NCBI GenBank assembly: GCA_029990205.1
Contig: JAPEKQ010000003.1
Coordinates: forward strand, 62,001-126,000
DNA from: a bacterium
Lineage (GTDB): Bacteria > Joyebacterota > Joyebacteria > Joyebacterales > Joyebacteraceae
Direction of reading: 5' to 3'
DNA length: 64,000 bases
Part shown: positions 28,769-36,785 of the stretch, one piece after another
Position numbering within the stretch: the first letter of the stretch is position 1
How the letters are laid out: the number at the start of each line of letters is the position of its first letter
Position numbers and translations under genes: made by a program
Notes under the pieces: model-generated
What the model was told of the DNA's origin: nothing
Databases searched by the model: none
Seen by the model: only the letters and a program-made list of their open reading frames with translations

Positions 28769-29749
28769 GTGGAGTACACGGTCACCTCCGACATCGCCGC
28801 GAACTCATGGGATGACCTCGTCGCCGGGGACCGGTCCGCGAGTTTCTTCCAGACGCGCGTCTGGTCGGACGTTCTCGCGACCGCGCTGCCGGAACATGAG
28901 TCGCTCTTCGCCGCGTGCCATGTCGGTGACGATCTCGTCGCGGGGCTGCCGGTCATCCGTCGCAGTCGTGGGCCTCTGACCGTCGTCGAGTCGATGCCGT
29001 TCGGAACCTACGGTGGCGTGCTCGCCTGCGACCGAGCTCCCGCGGACGCGCCGGACCAGCTCGTGCGCGCACTCGTCGACGCCGTTGCGGGACCCACGCT
29101 CGGGCAGCTTCGCATCGTGGACTTCACGGGACGGATGGGACCGGCATGCGAGGGCTTCACGGCGGTCTCGAGCGAGGCCCAGGTCCTGGATCTTGACCGG
29201 TCGTATGAGGATGTCTGGGCGGGATTCCGGCCTTCGGTCCGGAACAAGGTCCGCAAGGCCAGGAAGGCGGCGGTGACGGTTCGGGAGGCGGAGGGGACAG
29301 ACGACTTCCTGGCGTATCACGGTCTGCTCGAGGAGTGTTCGGAACGCTGGGGGGCGCCGAACCCGTTCGGCGAGGATTTCTTCACGGCGCTCGCCGCGAC
29401 CGGAAGCGAGACGGTCCAGATGTGGCTCGCCGTCCACGAGGGGAACGTCATCGGCGGGGACCTCAACTTCATCTCCGCGACCTCGGTGTTCAACTGGGGC
29501 AACGTCTCGCACCGCGAGTCCGTCAGCCTGGGCACGGTCCCGCTGATGCACGCCCGCGCAATTGAGGACGGCTGCCGGCGAGGGCTTGCAACCTACAACC
29601 TCGGAGGCAGCGGCGGAATCGACGCGGTTGCGCGTTTCAAGTCGGCCTTCGGAACCAGACCCGTCCCGTACACCGAGTACGTGCTCGAGAAGGGCTGGAT
29701 GCGATTCGGGAAGCGACTCAGAGGACGCCGGGAAGGAGACGCATCGTGA
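28769..29749 (+). CDS. FemAB / GNAT-like acyltransferase
   Basis: The 326-residue protein starts with GTG after AGGAGG; the frame is also open upstream inside the aminotransferase, but only as a shadow. FDH-type features of the FemAB/BioF2 acyltransferase superfamily are SFFQTRVWSDVL, FRPSVRNKVRKARKAAVTVRE, and the C-terminal half with NWGNVSHRES and YNLGGSGGIDAVARFKSAFG. It may acylate the amino sugar or a peptide side chain; the substrate is unknown. Confidence 0.75.
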   Translation: MEYTVTSDIAANSWDDLVAGDRSASFFQTRVWSDVLATALPEHESLFAACHVGDDLVAGLPVIRRSRGPLTVVESMPFGTYGGVLACDRAPADAPDQLVRALVDAVAGPTLGQLRIVDFTGRMGPACEGFTAVSSEAQVLDLDRSYEDVWAGFRPSVRNKVRKARKAAVTVREAEGTDDFLAYHGLLEECSERWGAPNPFGEDFFTALAATGSETVQMWLAVHEGNVIGGDLNFISATSVFNWGNVSHRESVSLGTVPLMHARAIEDGCRRGLATYNLGGSGGIDAVARFKSAFGTRPVPYTEYVLEKGWMRFGKRLRGRREGDAS

Positions 29750-31068
29750 GCAACCGAGCCAGAGCGCTCCTTGTCGGCGCGATCGTCATCCACGTGGTCA
29801 TGATGTTCTCGCTCGTCCACCCGGGCCACTTCCTCAACCCGCTGTTCCCGGAGGCCGTCCATACCATCGCGACGGTCTACGAAGGAGGAGAGGCGGTCGA
29901 CACGCTCGAGGGCGGCGGTCTCGGCGCGGACTTCTTCGCGTTCTACCAGGCCGGCAGATACGTTCTCGACGGCGACGACATCTACCGTCGTCCGATGGAC
30001 GACCCCGACCGCGTCGTCCCGTACGGGTACTTCTATCGCTATCTGCCCTTCGTTGCCTACACGCTCGGCATCGCCTCGAACGCGGTCTCGCCGTGGACCG
30101 CGTACTGGCTGTGGATCCTGATCGTCGAACTCGTGCTCCTCTGGTGCATTCTCCTGACATACCGCGCGGTACGGGACGGCTGGCTGTTCGCGATGCTCGC
30201 CACCATGTGGCTCGTCTTTACGCCGTTCTACATGGAGCAGTATATGGGGCAGCTCTCGTTCGTCATGGGAGCCCTCATATTCGCGATGGTCCTTGCGCAC
30301 GGGCGCGGTCGGACGGCCCGCTTCGACTGGCTCTGGATCGCGAGCGTCATCATCAAGCACATGACCGTGCTCTTCATCCCGATCATGCTCCGGCTCAAGC
30401 GCTTCAGGACCGTGGTGCTCGCCGGGCTTCTGCTCGGTGTGACGGCGATCCCGTATCTGATGCTCCGGGAGAGCGGCGTCGGGGACTTCACACACGACAA
30501 CTTCAATCTGACGCTCTACCCGTATTCGGGGAACATGGGCGCGCTCGCGCTCGTGATGGTGCTCAAGGCACGTCTCTTCCCGATGGCGTCGGAGATCGGG
30601 TTCCAGCTCGGACCGATCCGCATGACCATCACGCGGATGCTCATTCTCGGCACGATGGCCGTCCCGACGCTCGCGGCGCTCTGGGCGACCTTCCGGAGAC
30701 GACCCTTCGATCTCGTGGAGTCCGTGAGCCTCTGGACGATGGTCTACTTCTTCGTGTTCCGGGAGATCTGGGAGTATCACTATGTGCTCCTCATGCCGGT
30801 CTTCGTGCTTCTCTACATGAAGACTCGCGCACGGGTCCTCTGGTGGATCTATGCGCTGGCGGCTCTGCCGACGCTGTTCGTGTTCTACGACGTCCCGACG
30901 GCCAGGAGCCCCGAGGTTCACTGGAGCGCGTTCGAACATATCCTCAATCACGGTATCAAGGTCGTGCCCCTGGTCTGGCTGTTCGTCTGGGTCGCGTGGG
31001 GCTTCTACCGCCGGCACGTCACGCGGGCGGAACGCGGGTCGACCAACGACCTGGCGGTCATTCTCTAG
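29746..31068 (+). CDS. GT87 (DUF2029)-type polyprenyl-phosphate-sugar transferase
   Basis: The 440-residue protein has about ten transmembrane segments. The ADFFAFYQAGRYVLDGDDIYR segment in the first extracytoplasmic loop, then YRYLPFVAY, matches the GT87 mannosyltransferase family, which uses polyprenyl-phosphate mannose on the outer face. A DPM1-type donor enzyme is encoded at 21829. It begins with GTG in a GTGA overlap. Confidence 0.8.
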   Translation: MSNRARALLVGAIVIHVVMMFSLVHPGHFLNPLFPEAVHTIATVYEGGEAVDTLEGGGLGADFFAFYQAGRYVLDGDDIYRRPMDDPDRVVPYGYFYRYLPFVAYTLGIASNAVSPWTAYWLWILIVELVLLWCILLTYRAVRDGWLFAMLATMWLVFTPFYMEQYMGQLSFVMGALIFAMVLAHGRGRTARFDWLWIASVIIKHMTVLFIPIMLRLKRFRTVVLAGLLLGVTAIPYLMLRESGVGDFTHDNFNLTLYPYSGNMGALALVMVLKARLFPMASEIGFQLGPIRMTITRMLILGTMAVPTLAALWATFRRRPFDLVESVSLWTMVYFFVFREIWEYHYVLLMPVFVLLYMKTRARVLWWIYALAALPTLFVFYDVPTARSPEVHWSAFEHILNHGIKVVPLVWLFVWVAWGFYRRHVTRAERGSTNDLAVIL

Positions 31069-31173
31069 CGGATCGTCGCGCGGGGGCCGCAGCCGCGCGC
31101 GGCAGCCGGAGGCACGCGCAACGCTGCAGTGGCGCACCGAGTGGGAACACATGAAGCGGATTGGAGTCGTGTG

Positions 31174-32286
31174 ATGCGGATCGCCTATCTCTCCATCGGG
31201 GGACACATCCACACCGAGAGGTGGTTGACACACTTCGTCCGGGCGGGCCACGACGTTCACCTGCTGACGGTCCAGCCCGCACCGATCGACGGGGTAACGG
31301 TGCACGACATCCGGACAGGGATCCCCTTCAAGCCGCTCCACTACGCCGTGGCGCTGACGAGGGTCAAGCGGATACTCCGATCGATCAGGCCCGACCTGCT
31401 CCACACACACTTCCTGACGGGATACGGGTACTGGGGAGCCTTCTCGGGCTTCCATCCGTTCATCATGACCGTCTGGGGCGACGACGTGTACGTCACGCCG
31501 CACGAGACGAAGCTCAAGGGGTCGCTCGCGCGGACCGTGCTCGACCGCGCCGACCTGATCACAGGGGACTCCGAGGATATCCTGACCCACGTCGTGGGGA
31601 TGGGGGCGAACCCGGACATCTGCCACGTCGTTCAGTGGGGAGTCGATCTCGACCGCTTCCGTCCCGACGCGGACGGAGGTGTGAGAGGGAAGCTCGGCAT
31701 CCCGGAGGACGCCCCGGTCGTCATCAGCATCAGGAGCTTCACGCAGGCGTACTACAACATCGACACGATCGTCCGTACCGCGCCGCGCGTTCTCGAAGCG
31801 CGGCCCGACACGCACTACATCATCGCTGGGAACGAAGGCGACGACAGCGAACTCCGCTCGCTCGCCGGCTCGCTTGGACTCGACGCACGCGTCCACTTCG
31901 TGGGACGCATCCCTCACGCGGAGCTTCCCGGGTACCTGGCGACATCGGATGTCTTCCTGACGGTCCCGTCCGTCGACGCCACTCCGGTGTCGCTTCTCGA
32001 GGCGATGGCGTGCGGTGTCCCGGTGATCATCTCCAATCTCGAGTCGGCCATGGAGTGGGTCACCGACGGTGAGAACGGGCTCGTCGTCCGGCCCGCCGAG
32101 CAGGAGGAACTCGAGGAGGCGATACTCGAGCTCATCGGCGACCCGGGCGCGCGCGAACGGTACGCCGCGATCGGTGTACGCAAGGTGCGGGAGGGCGCCG
32201 ACCATGCGAAGCACATGCGGCGGATGGAGCGGCTGTGCGAGGAACTCGTCGCGGGCCGCGTTCCACGGGCGGGAGGGACGCCGTGA
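31174..32286 (+). CDS. GT4-family glycosyltransferase
   Basis: The 370-residue GT-B protein begins MRIAYLSIGGHIHTERW. The ATG at 31174 follows GGAG by seven bases; the frame extends upstream but without a better start. Donor-site features are VISIRSFTQAYYNIDTIV and, near the C terminus, DVFLTVPSVDATPVSLLEAMACGVPVIIS (the EAMACG variant of the GT4 E-x7-E motif). It overlaps the next gene by four bases. Confidence 0.87.
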   Translation: MRIAYLSIGGHIHTERWLTHFVRAGHDVHLLTVQPAPIDGVTVHDIRTGIPFKPLHYAVALTRVKRILRSIRPDLLHTHFLTGYGYWGAFSGFHPFIMTVWGDDVYVTPHETKLKGSLARTVLDRADLITGDSEDILTHVVGMGANPDICHVVQWGVDLDRFRPDADGGVRGKLGIPEDAPVVISIRSFTQAYYNIDTIVRTAPRVLEARPDTHYIIAGNEGDDSELRSLAGSLGLDARVHFVGRIPHAELPGYLATSDVFLTVPSVDATPVSLLEAMACGVPVIISNLESAMEWVTDGENGLVVRPAEQEELEEAILELIGDPGARERYAAIGVRKVREGADHAKHMRRMERLCEELVAGRVPRAGGTP

Positions 32287-33224
32287 CGACCGTGAGCGTG
32301 GTCATCCCCACGTACGGCAAGCGTCCGGTCCTCGCGCGCACGCTGGAGTCGCTCCGTGTGCAGACCTACCCGGCCGATCACACCGAGATCGTCGTTGTCG
32401 ACGACCATTCGACCGACGACACCCAGGACTACTTGCGCGAACTCACGCTCCCGCAGCGTCTGGTGGCGGTCCGCCACGACGAGAACCGCGGACGCGCGGC
32501 GGCACGGAACACGGGCATCCGTTCGGCCACCGGCGAGCTCATCGTCTTCGTGGATGACGACATGCTCTGCGAACCCGATCTGATCGAACAGCACGTGCTC
32601 TTCCATCGATCGCACCCGCGATCGATCGTGATAGGTGACGCGGTGCAGGCGCCGGAACTCGGTCACTCGACCGCGCTGACCTATCTCGACGAGATGGGCG
32701 TTCACAAGCACTCGCCGGGGTCGCTTGTGCCCGCCCGATACTTCGTCACGAACAACAGCTCGGTCGAACGCCAGGCGATGCTCGATGTGGGGCTCTTCGA
32801 TGAGAGCTTCCGGAACTACGGGTTCGAGGACACGGAGATCGCGTTCCGTCTGGAGGATGACGCGGGTCTCTCGACGTGGTACTGCGGAGAGGCGCGAGCG
32901 CTCCATGTCCACAGACAGTCGTTCGACGACATCCTCGACAAGCGCATCGAGAACGCCCCGCCGCTGCGACACCTCCTCTCGAGACATCCGAACCGAGCGG
33001 GGGAGATGATGGTCGACGTGCTGCTCCCGCCGGCGGCCACCGACTCCGGAGAGCTCCGGACCCGCAAGCTCCTGGTCGCCCTGGCGACGAACCGGCTCTT
33101 CTACCGGGCGGTCCGGGCGATTGCCAGAGCCATCTGGCTCCGCGGGTTCTCGCTCAGAGTGATGACCTACCTGATCGCCTGCCAGTACCGCGCGGGGCTC
33201 GCGCGGACCACGGACCCGCAGTAA
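32283..33224 (+). CDS. Family 2 glycosyltransferase with galactosyltransferase-type C-terminal domain
   Basis: The 313-residue protein starts with GTG in a GTGA overlap. The N-terminal GT-A domain has SVVIPTYGKRPVLARTL, VVDDHSTDDTQDYL and VFVDDDMLCEPDL. The later LFDESFRNYGFEDTEIAFRL is the acceptor/catalytic block of the GT7/GT27-like C-terminal domain. It is the last gene of the glycan cluster. Confidence 0.85.
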   Translation: MTTVSVVIPTYGKRPVLARTLESLRVQTYPADHTEIVVVDDHSTDDTQDYLRELTLPQRLVAVRHDENRGRAAARNTGIRSATGELIVFVDDDMLCEPDLIEQHVLFHRSHPRSIVIGDAVQAPELGHSTALTYLDEMGVHKHSPGSLVPARYFVTNNSSVERQAMLDVGLFDESFRNYGFEDTEIAFRLEDDAGLSTWYCGEARALHVHRQSFDDILDKRIENAPPLRHLLSRHPNRAGEMMVDVLLPPAATDSGELRTRKLLVALATNRLFYRAVRAIARAIWLRGFSLRVMTYLIACQYRAGLARTTDPQ

Positions 33225-33252
33225 CCCCCTTGGGAACGGCCTTTTCTCCACC

Positions 33253-33385
33253 ACTGCCGAACGCACGCCCGCGCAGATGCGGGCGATGCCGGTTTGTAAC
33301 ATCCTCAATGGCACGCTTCATGCTTCATACAGGGAACTGCACGGCAGACAACCAGTATACGTTCCCTGCAGTGTGCGTGAGCAGT
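33253..33385 (+). ncRNA. Candidate structured RNA in the leader region before the BMC operon
   Basis: The 403-base gap between the glycan cluster and pduL holds no convincing gene. Part of it can fold into a closed junction: outer pairs 33253-33257 with 33381-33385 and 33261-33266 with 33373-33378, a hairpin 33267-33272 with 33279-33284, and an arm 33330-33337 with 33361-33368. All four helices are perfect. A direct repeat (GCTTCAT twice, 33315-33328) lies in the linker. It does not match any riboswitch I can recall, including cobalamin. I see no clear promoter before it, so the transcript and strand are uncertain. Confidence 0.35.
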
Positions 33386-33468
33386 CGCCAGGTCGTGGGC
33401 TGATCCCCAATACCCAGGTCATGAGTCGTACGCCACCTGTTGCACGCCTCAGCGGGGGACGCTTTTGA

Positions 33469-33511
33469 GCCGAGCCCCGGCTCCCGGAAGGGAGTCGGGG
33501 CTCGGCCGTTT
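33469..33511 (+). terminator. Strong 17-bp hairpin, terminator or attenuator before the BMC promoter
   Basis: A 17-bp stem (33469-33485 with 33490-33506) has one G-T pair and a GGAA tetraloop, followed by CGTTT. The T-run is short. It lies after the glycan cluster and the candidate structured RNA and just before the TTGACA box of the BMC promoter. It may end upstream transcripts or act as the switch of a leader RNA. Confidence 0.55.
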
Positions 33512-33514
33512 CCA

Positions 33515-33544
33515 TTGACAGTCCTCGCAACCCTCTGATAGACT
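33515..33544 (+). promoter_or_regulatory. Candidate sigma70-type promoter of the BMC operon
   Basis: A consensus -35 TTGACA (33515-33520) is followed after 18 bases by TAGACT (33539-33544). Transcription would start near 33551, leaving a leader of about 75 bases before the TTG of pduL. Confidence 0.55.
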
Positions 33545-33627
33545 GCCCGAGTTCGCGGCAGATGCCCATGCCGGCGGTGTTTACGCGTATCCTGGCGGGG
33601 TGGATCTGGCGCCACGGAGGCATGCTC

Positions 33628-34296
33628 TTGAGCGACGTCACGAGGATCGCGGATGAGGTGCTGAGACGGCTTCAGCGTGAAGCGGGCAACCCGCCTCGCG
33701 CGCGGGAACGTCTCGGAGAGGCGGGGGTCTCTATCCCCGTGGCCGTCAGCGCCCGCCACGCCCACGTTTCGCGAACCGTCCTGGACAGGCTGTACGGCGA
33801 AGGGTACGCCCTCTCCAAGAAGAGCGACCTCAGGCAGCCCGGGCAGTTCGCCGCCGAGGAGACGGTCACTATCGTCGGCCGTTCGCTCCGCGCGATCGAG
33901 GGGGTCCGTATCCTGGGCCCTGTGCGGACGTATACGCAGGTCGAGATGTCCCGCGCGGACGCGGTCCGTCTGGGCATCGACCCGCCGATCCGGCGCTCCG
34001 GTGATCTTGCCGGGAGCGCCCCGCTGACGCTGGTCGGGCCCCACGGCGCCGTCACCCTCAAGGAGGGCGGCATCAGGGCAACTCGACACCTGCACATGAC
34101 GCCGCGGGACGCCGAGGTCCACCACGTGGCCAACGGCGAGCTGGTCCGCGTCCGGTTCAGCGGTCCGGCCGCGCTCGTTCTCGAGAACGTGATGGTCAAT
34201 ATCTCCGAGGACGGAGCGCTCGAGCTCCATCTTGACACGGACAATGCGGGCGCGGCGGATGTTCGCGGCCCGATGATGGTGAGCATTCTGAAGTGA
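33628..34296 (+). CDS. pduL: Phosphate acyltransferase PduL of the microcompartment
   Basis: The 222-residue protein has both PduL metal-binding HxH sites: SARHAHVS (H44, H46) and ATRHLHMTP (H154, H156), with [15 protein letters not shown] before the second. PduL moves the acyl group from acyl-CoA to phosphate, regenerating CoA inside the shell. The first ~20 residues, [17 protein letters not shown], form an amphipathic helix like a PduL encapsulation peptide. The frame is open to an ATG at 33562, but GGAGG sits seven bases before the TTG at 33628; an ATG at 33622 is only one base after it. Confidence 0.9.
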   Translation: MSDVTRIADEVLRRLQREAGNPPRARERLGEAGVSIPVAVSARHAHVSRTVLDRLYGEGYALSKKSDLRQPGQFAAEETVTIVGRSLRAIEGVRILGPVRTYTQVEMSRADAVRLGIDPPIRRSGDLAGSAPLTLVGPHGAVTLKEGGIRATRHLHMTPRDAEVHHVANGELVRVRFSGPAALVLENVMVNISEDGALELHLDTDNAGAADVRGPMMVSILK

Positions 34297-34323
34297 TGAA
34301 GGTGAACACTTCGAGGACCCAGA

Positions 34324-34339
34324 GGCCCGCAACCGGGCC
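34324..34339 (+). other. Small hairpin upstream of first BMC-H gene
   Basis: A perfect 6-bp stem with a CAAC loop precedes the ribosome binding site of the shell gene at 34358. Similar CCGCAAC-centred hairpins precede the shell genes at 34720 and 38804. Confidence 0.3.
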
Positions 34340-34357
34340 GGACGAGGGGGTGCACAA

Positions 34358-34627
34358 TTGCCGGGTACGGCACTTGGAATGGTCGAGACCCGAGGCGTGA
34401 TCGGGCTCATCGAAGCTGCCGACGCGATGGTGAAGACCGCCAACGTGACCCTCACGCGCTATGAGCGAACGGGTGGCGGGTACGTCTGCATCTTCGTCCG
34501 TGGTGATGTGGGCGCCGTGAAGGCGGCGGTCGCCGCCGGCGTAGCCGCGGCGAGCAAGGTCGGGGAGCTGGTGTCGCAGCACATCATCCCGGCGCCGCAC
34601 GAATCGCTCGAGGACATTCTGCTGTAG
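34358..34627 (+). CDS. BMC-H hexameric shell protein 1
   Basis: At 89 residues it is a standard single-domain BMC shell protein (Pfam BMC): [28 protein letters not shown], then [23 protein letters not shown]. Such proteins form the flat hexagonal tiles of the shell. It starts with TTG seven bases after GAGGGGG. It is about two-thirds identical by eye to the next BMC-H, so they probably duplicated and may mix. Confidence 0.95.
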   Translation: MPGTALGMVETRGVIGLIEAADAMVKTANVTLTRYERTGGGYVCIFVRGDVGAVKAAVAAGVAAASKVGELVSQHIIPAPHESLEDILL

Positions 34628-34667
34628 CCTGACGGGAAGCGACATCACTTTCGACGCATGTCGCCGC

Positions 34668-34687
34668 CGGGCCCGCAACGGGACCCG
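34668..34687 (+). other. Small hairpin upstream of second BMC-H gene
   Basis: An 8-bp stem with one bulged A and a CAA loop (34668-34675 with 34679-34687). It resembles the element at 34324. Confidence 0.3.
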
Positions 34688-34719
34688 AGGTGACGGAACG
34701 CGATACGCGGGAGGAGCAC

Positions 34720-35010
34720 ATGGGCGAGGCCCTCGGAATGATCGAGACCAGAGGTTTCGTCGGAATGGTCGAAGCATCCGACGCCATGGTCAAGGCAGCC
34801 AAGGTCAAGCTGGTCGGGTACGAGAAGGTCGGAGGCGGCTACGTGACCACCGTCGTGCGCGGTGATGTGGCCGCGGTGCGGGCGGCGGTCGACGCGGGAA
34901 CCGCGGCGGCCAGCAAGGTCGGGGAACTCATTTCCACGCACGTCATCCCCAGTCCGCACACGAGTCTCGAGGACGTCCTGCCGATCGGGAAGTCCGGAAA
35001 GTCGAAGTAG
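34720..35010 (+). CDS. BMC-H hexameric shell protein 2
   Basis: The 96-residue protein is a paralog of the shell protein at 34358: [52 protein letters not shown]. It has a short Lys/Ser-rich tail (GKSGKSK). The ATG at 34720 follows GGGAGGAG and matches the length of its paralog; the GTG at 34690 would add ten non-conserved residues. Confidence 0.95.
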   Translation: MGEALGMIETRGFVGMVEASDAMVKAAKVKLVGYEKVGGGYVTTVVRGDVAAVRAAVDAGTAAASKVGELISTHVIPSPHTSLEDVLPIGKSGKSK

Positions 35011-35011
35011 C

Positions 35012-35302
35012 ATGAACATCGGCCGCGTTGTCGGGACCGTGGTCTCGACGCAGAAGGACGACAAGCTGGTCGGGACGAAGCTCCAGATCGTGAAGCAACT
35101 GGGGCTCGACTGTGCAGAGACCGGCTCATTCGTCGTCGCGATCGACGCCGTGGGCGCCGGACAGGGAGAGGTGGTGCTCTACGCCAGCGGAAGCTCCGCC
35201 CGGCAGACGCCCATCACGAAGGACCGGCCCGCCGACGCCGTGATCATGGCCATCGTGGATTCGATCGAGGTCGACGGCGCCACCACGTACGAGAAGAACT
35301 AG
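35012..35302 (+). CDS. EutN/CcmL-type pentameric shell protein 1 (BMC-P)
   Basis: The 96-residue vertex protein begins MNIGRVVGTVVSTQKDDKLVG, the EutN/CcmL signature, followed by LQIVKQL and VAIDAVGAGQGEVVLYASGSSAR. Pentamers of this family cap the shell vertices. It starts one base after the preceding stop. Two more copies lie downstream; three BMC-P genes are typical of planctomycete-verrucomicrobial (PVM) microcompartments. Confidence 0.93.
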   Translation: MNIGRVVGTVVSTQKDDKLVGTKLQIVKQLGLDCAETGSFVVAIDAVGAGQGEVVLYASGSSARQTPITKDRPADAVIMAIVDSIEVDGATTYEKN

Positions 35303-35353
35303 CGCGCGACGCATTCGAAAACCACCCGTGCCTCCTTTGGGAGTTCTTCGCTC

Positions 35354-36778
35354 ATGCCCATCGACAGGATAGGGATCGAATCGATCGTCGAACGTGTCCT
35401 CGGAGAACTCGAGGGCGAACGCGCGGCGACGCCCCCGCCGAAGGCCTTTGACGGGCGGGGCATCCTGCCGGATATCGACGCGGCCACCCAGGCCGCCCTG
35501 AGCGCGTTCCGCGAGCTTGCGGAGATCCCGCTCGAGGAGCGGCGGGATTTCATCTCAGCGATGCGCGCGACGATCCTCGAGCACATCGACGAGCTCTCTC
35601 AGCTCGCCGTCCAGGAGACCGGGCTCGGGCGTGTCGACGACAAGGTCAGGAAGAACAGGCTGGCCGCCCGCTCGACACCGGGCGTCGAGGACCTCAAGCC
35701 ACACGCGTTCTCGGGTGACCACGGCCTGACGCTCGTCGAGCGCGCGCCGTACGGCGTCATCGGCTCGATCACTCCGTCCACCAATCCGTCAGAGACCATC
35801 GTCAACAACGCCATCGGCATGGTGGCGGCCGGCAACACGGTCGTCTTCAATCCGCACCCGAGCGCGCGCGAGGTGTCGCTGACCACGATCGACCTGTTGA
35901 ATCGAGCCATCGCGAGCGCCGGCGGTCCGCGCGCCCTTCTCTTCGCGCCGGTCGACCCGTCGGTAGCGTCCGCCCAGGCGCTCATGGGACACCCGGACAT
36001 CCGCCTGCTCGTCGTGACGGGCGGCCCCGGCGTCGTCCGGGCCGCAATGCAGTCGGGAAAGCGCGTCGTCGCCGCCGGGCCGGGCAACCCGCCGGTGGTC
36101 GTCGACTCGACGGCCGACATCGAGAAGGCGGGACGTGACATCGTCGCGGGAGCCACGCTCGACAACAACATCGTCTGCATCGCGGAGAAGGAGATCATCG
36201 CCGAGCGCGACATCGTAGCTCTTCTCAAGCAGTCGCTCGCGAACGCGGGCGCTGTTGAGATCAAGGGGCAGTCGCTCGCGCGGCTCATGGACGTTCTGAT
36301 CGCGGAGGAGCATGGACCGCGTCAGCCCGCCTCGATGAACCGCGCGTTCATCGGGAAGAACATCGAGATCATCCTCGACGCGGCCGGGCTCTCGTGTCCG
36401 CACGGCGCGAGGATGGCCTTCTTTGAGGCCGACGAGGACCACCCGCTGGTCTGGTCCGAGCAGATGATGCCGGTCCTTCCGCTCGTCACCGCGCAGAACG
36501 CGAAGTCGGCCATCGAGATGGCCGGGCGCTTCGAGCGCGGGTGCCGCCACACGGCGATCATGCACTCGAAGAACGTCGAACACATGTCCATCATGGCGCG
36601 GGCCATGGACTGCTCGATCTTCGTGAAGAACGGTCCCTCGTACGCGGGTCTCGGATTCGGCGGTGAGGGTTTCACTACGTTCACCATCGCAAGCCCGACG
36701 GGCGAGGGTCTGACGTCGGCCCGGACCTTCACGCGCGAGCGTCGGTGCACACTCGTTGACTACTTCCGAATCGTCTGA
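35354..36778 (+). CDS. pduP: CoA-acylating aldehyde dehydrogenase of the microcompartment (PduP/EutE-like)
   Basis: The 474-residue protein has TPSTNPSETIVNNAIGM and the catalytic cysteine C275 in DNNIVCIAEKE, both typical of EutE/PduP enzymes that oxidise an aldehyde with NAD and CoA to acyl-CoA. The first 20 residues (IGIESIVERVLGELEG) followed by a Pro-rich linker look like an N-terminal encapsulation peptide, as in PduP. In this locus the substrate is most likely lactaldehyde released by the aldolase at 39376. Confidence 0.92.
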   Translation: MPIDRIGIESIVERVLGELEGERAATPPPKAFDGRGILPDIDAATQAALSAFRELAEIPLEERRDFISAMRATILEHIDELSQLAVQETGLGRVDDKVRKNRLAARSTPGVEDLKPHAFSGDHGLTLVERAPYGVIGSITPSTNPSETIVNNAIGMVAAGNTVVFNPHPSAREVSLTTIDLLNRAIASAGGPRALLFAPVDPSVASAQALMGHPDIRLLVVTGGPGVVRAAMQSGKRVVAAGPGNPPVVVDSTADIEKAGRDIVAGATLDNNIVCIAEKEIIAERDIVALLKQSLANAGAVEIKGQSLARLMDVLIAEEHGPRQPASMNRAFIGKNIEIILDAAGLSCPHGARMAFFEADEDHPLVWSEQMMPVLPLVTAQNAKSAIEMAGRFERGCRHTAIMHSKNVEHMSIMARAMDCSIFVKNGPSYAGLGFGGEGFTTFTIASPTGEGLTSARTFTRERRCTLVDYFRIV

Positions 36779-36785
36779 GGGACAC

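Noticed and set aside
29593-32214. Antisense open reading frame of 873 codons
   Set aside because: It runs antisense to three clear glycan genes, has arginine/histidine-rich shadow composition and no recognisable domain. Similar long antisense frames at 19496-21817 and 51842-54184 are the same effect of GC-rich codons.
33277-33468. Possible 63-codon gene in the gap before pduL
   Set aside because: No ribosome binding site, no family resemblance, and the same bases form the candidate structured RNA.
33225-33510. Cobalamin riboswitch upstream of the BMC genes
   Set aside because: I looked for the B12 box and conserved core because PduS is B12-linked elsewhere; neither was found and no B12-dependent enzyme is encoded here.
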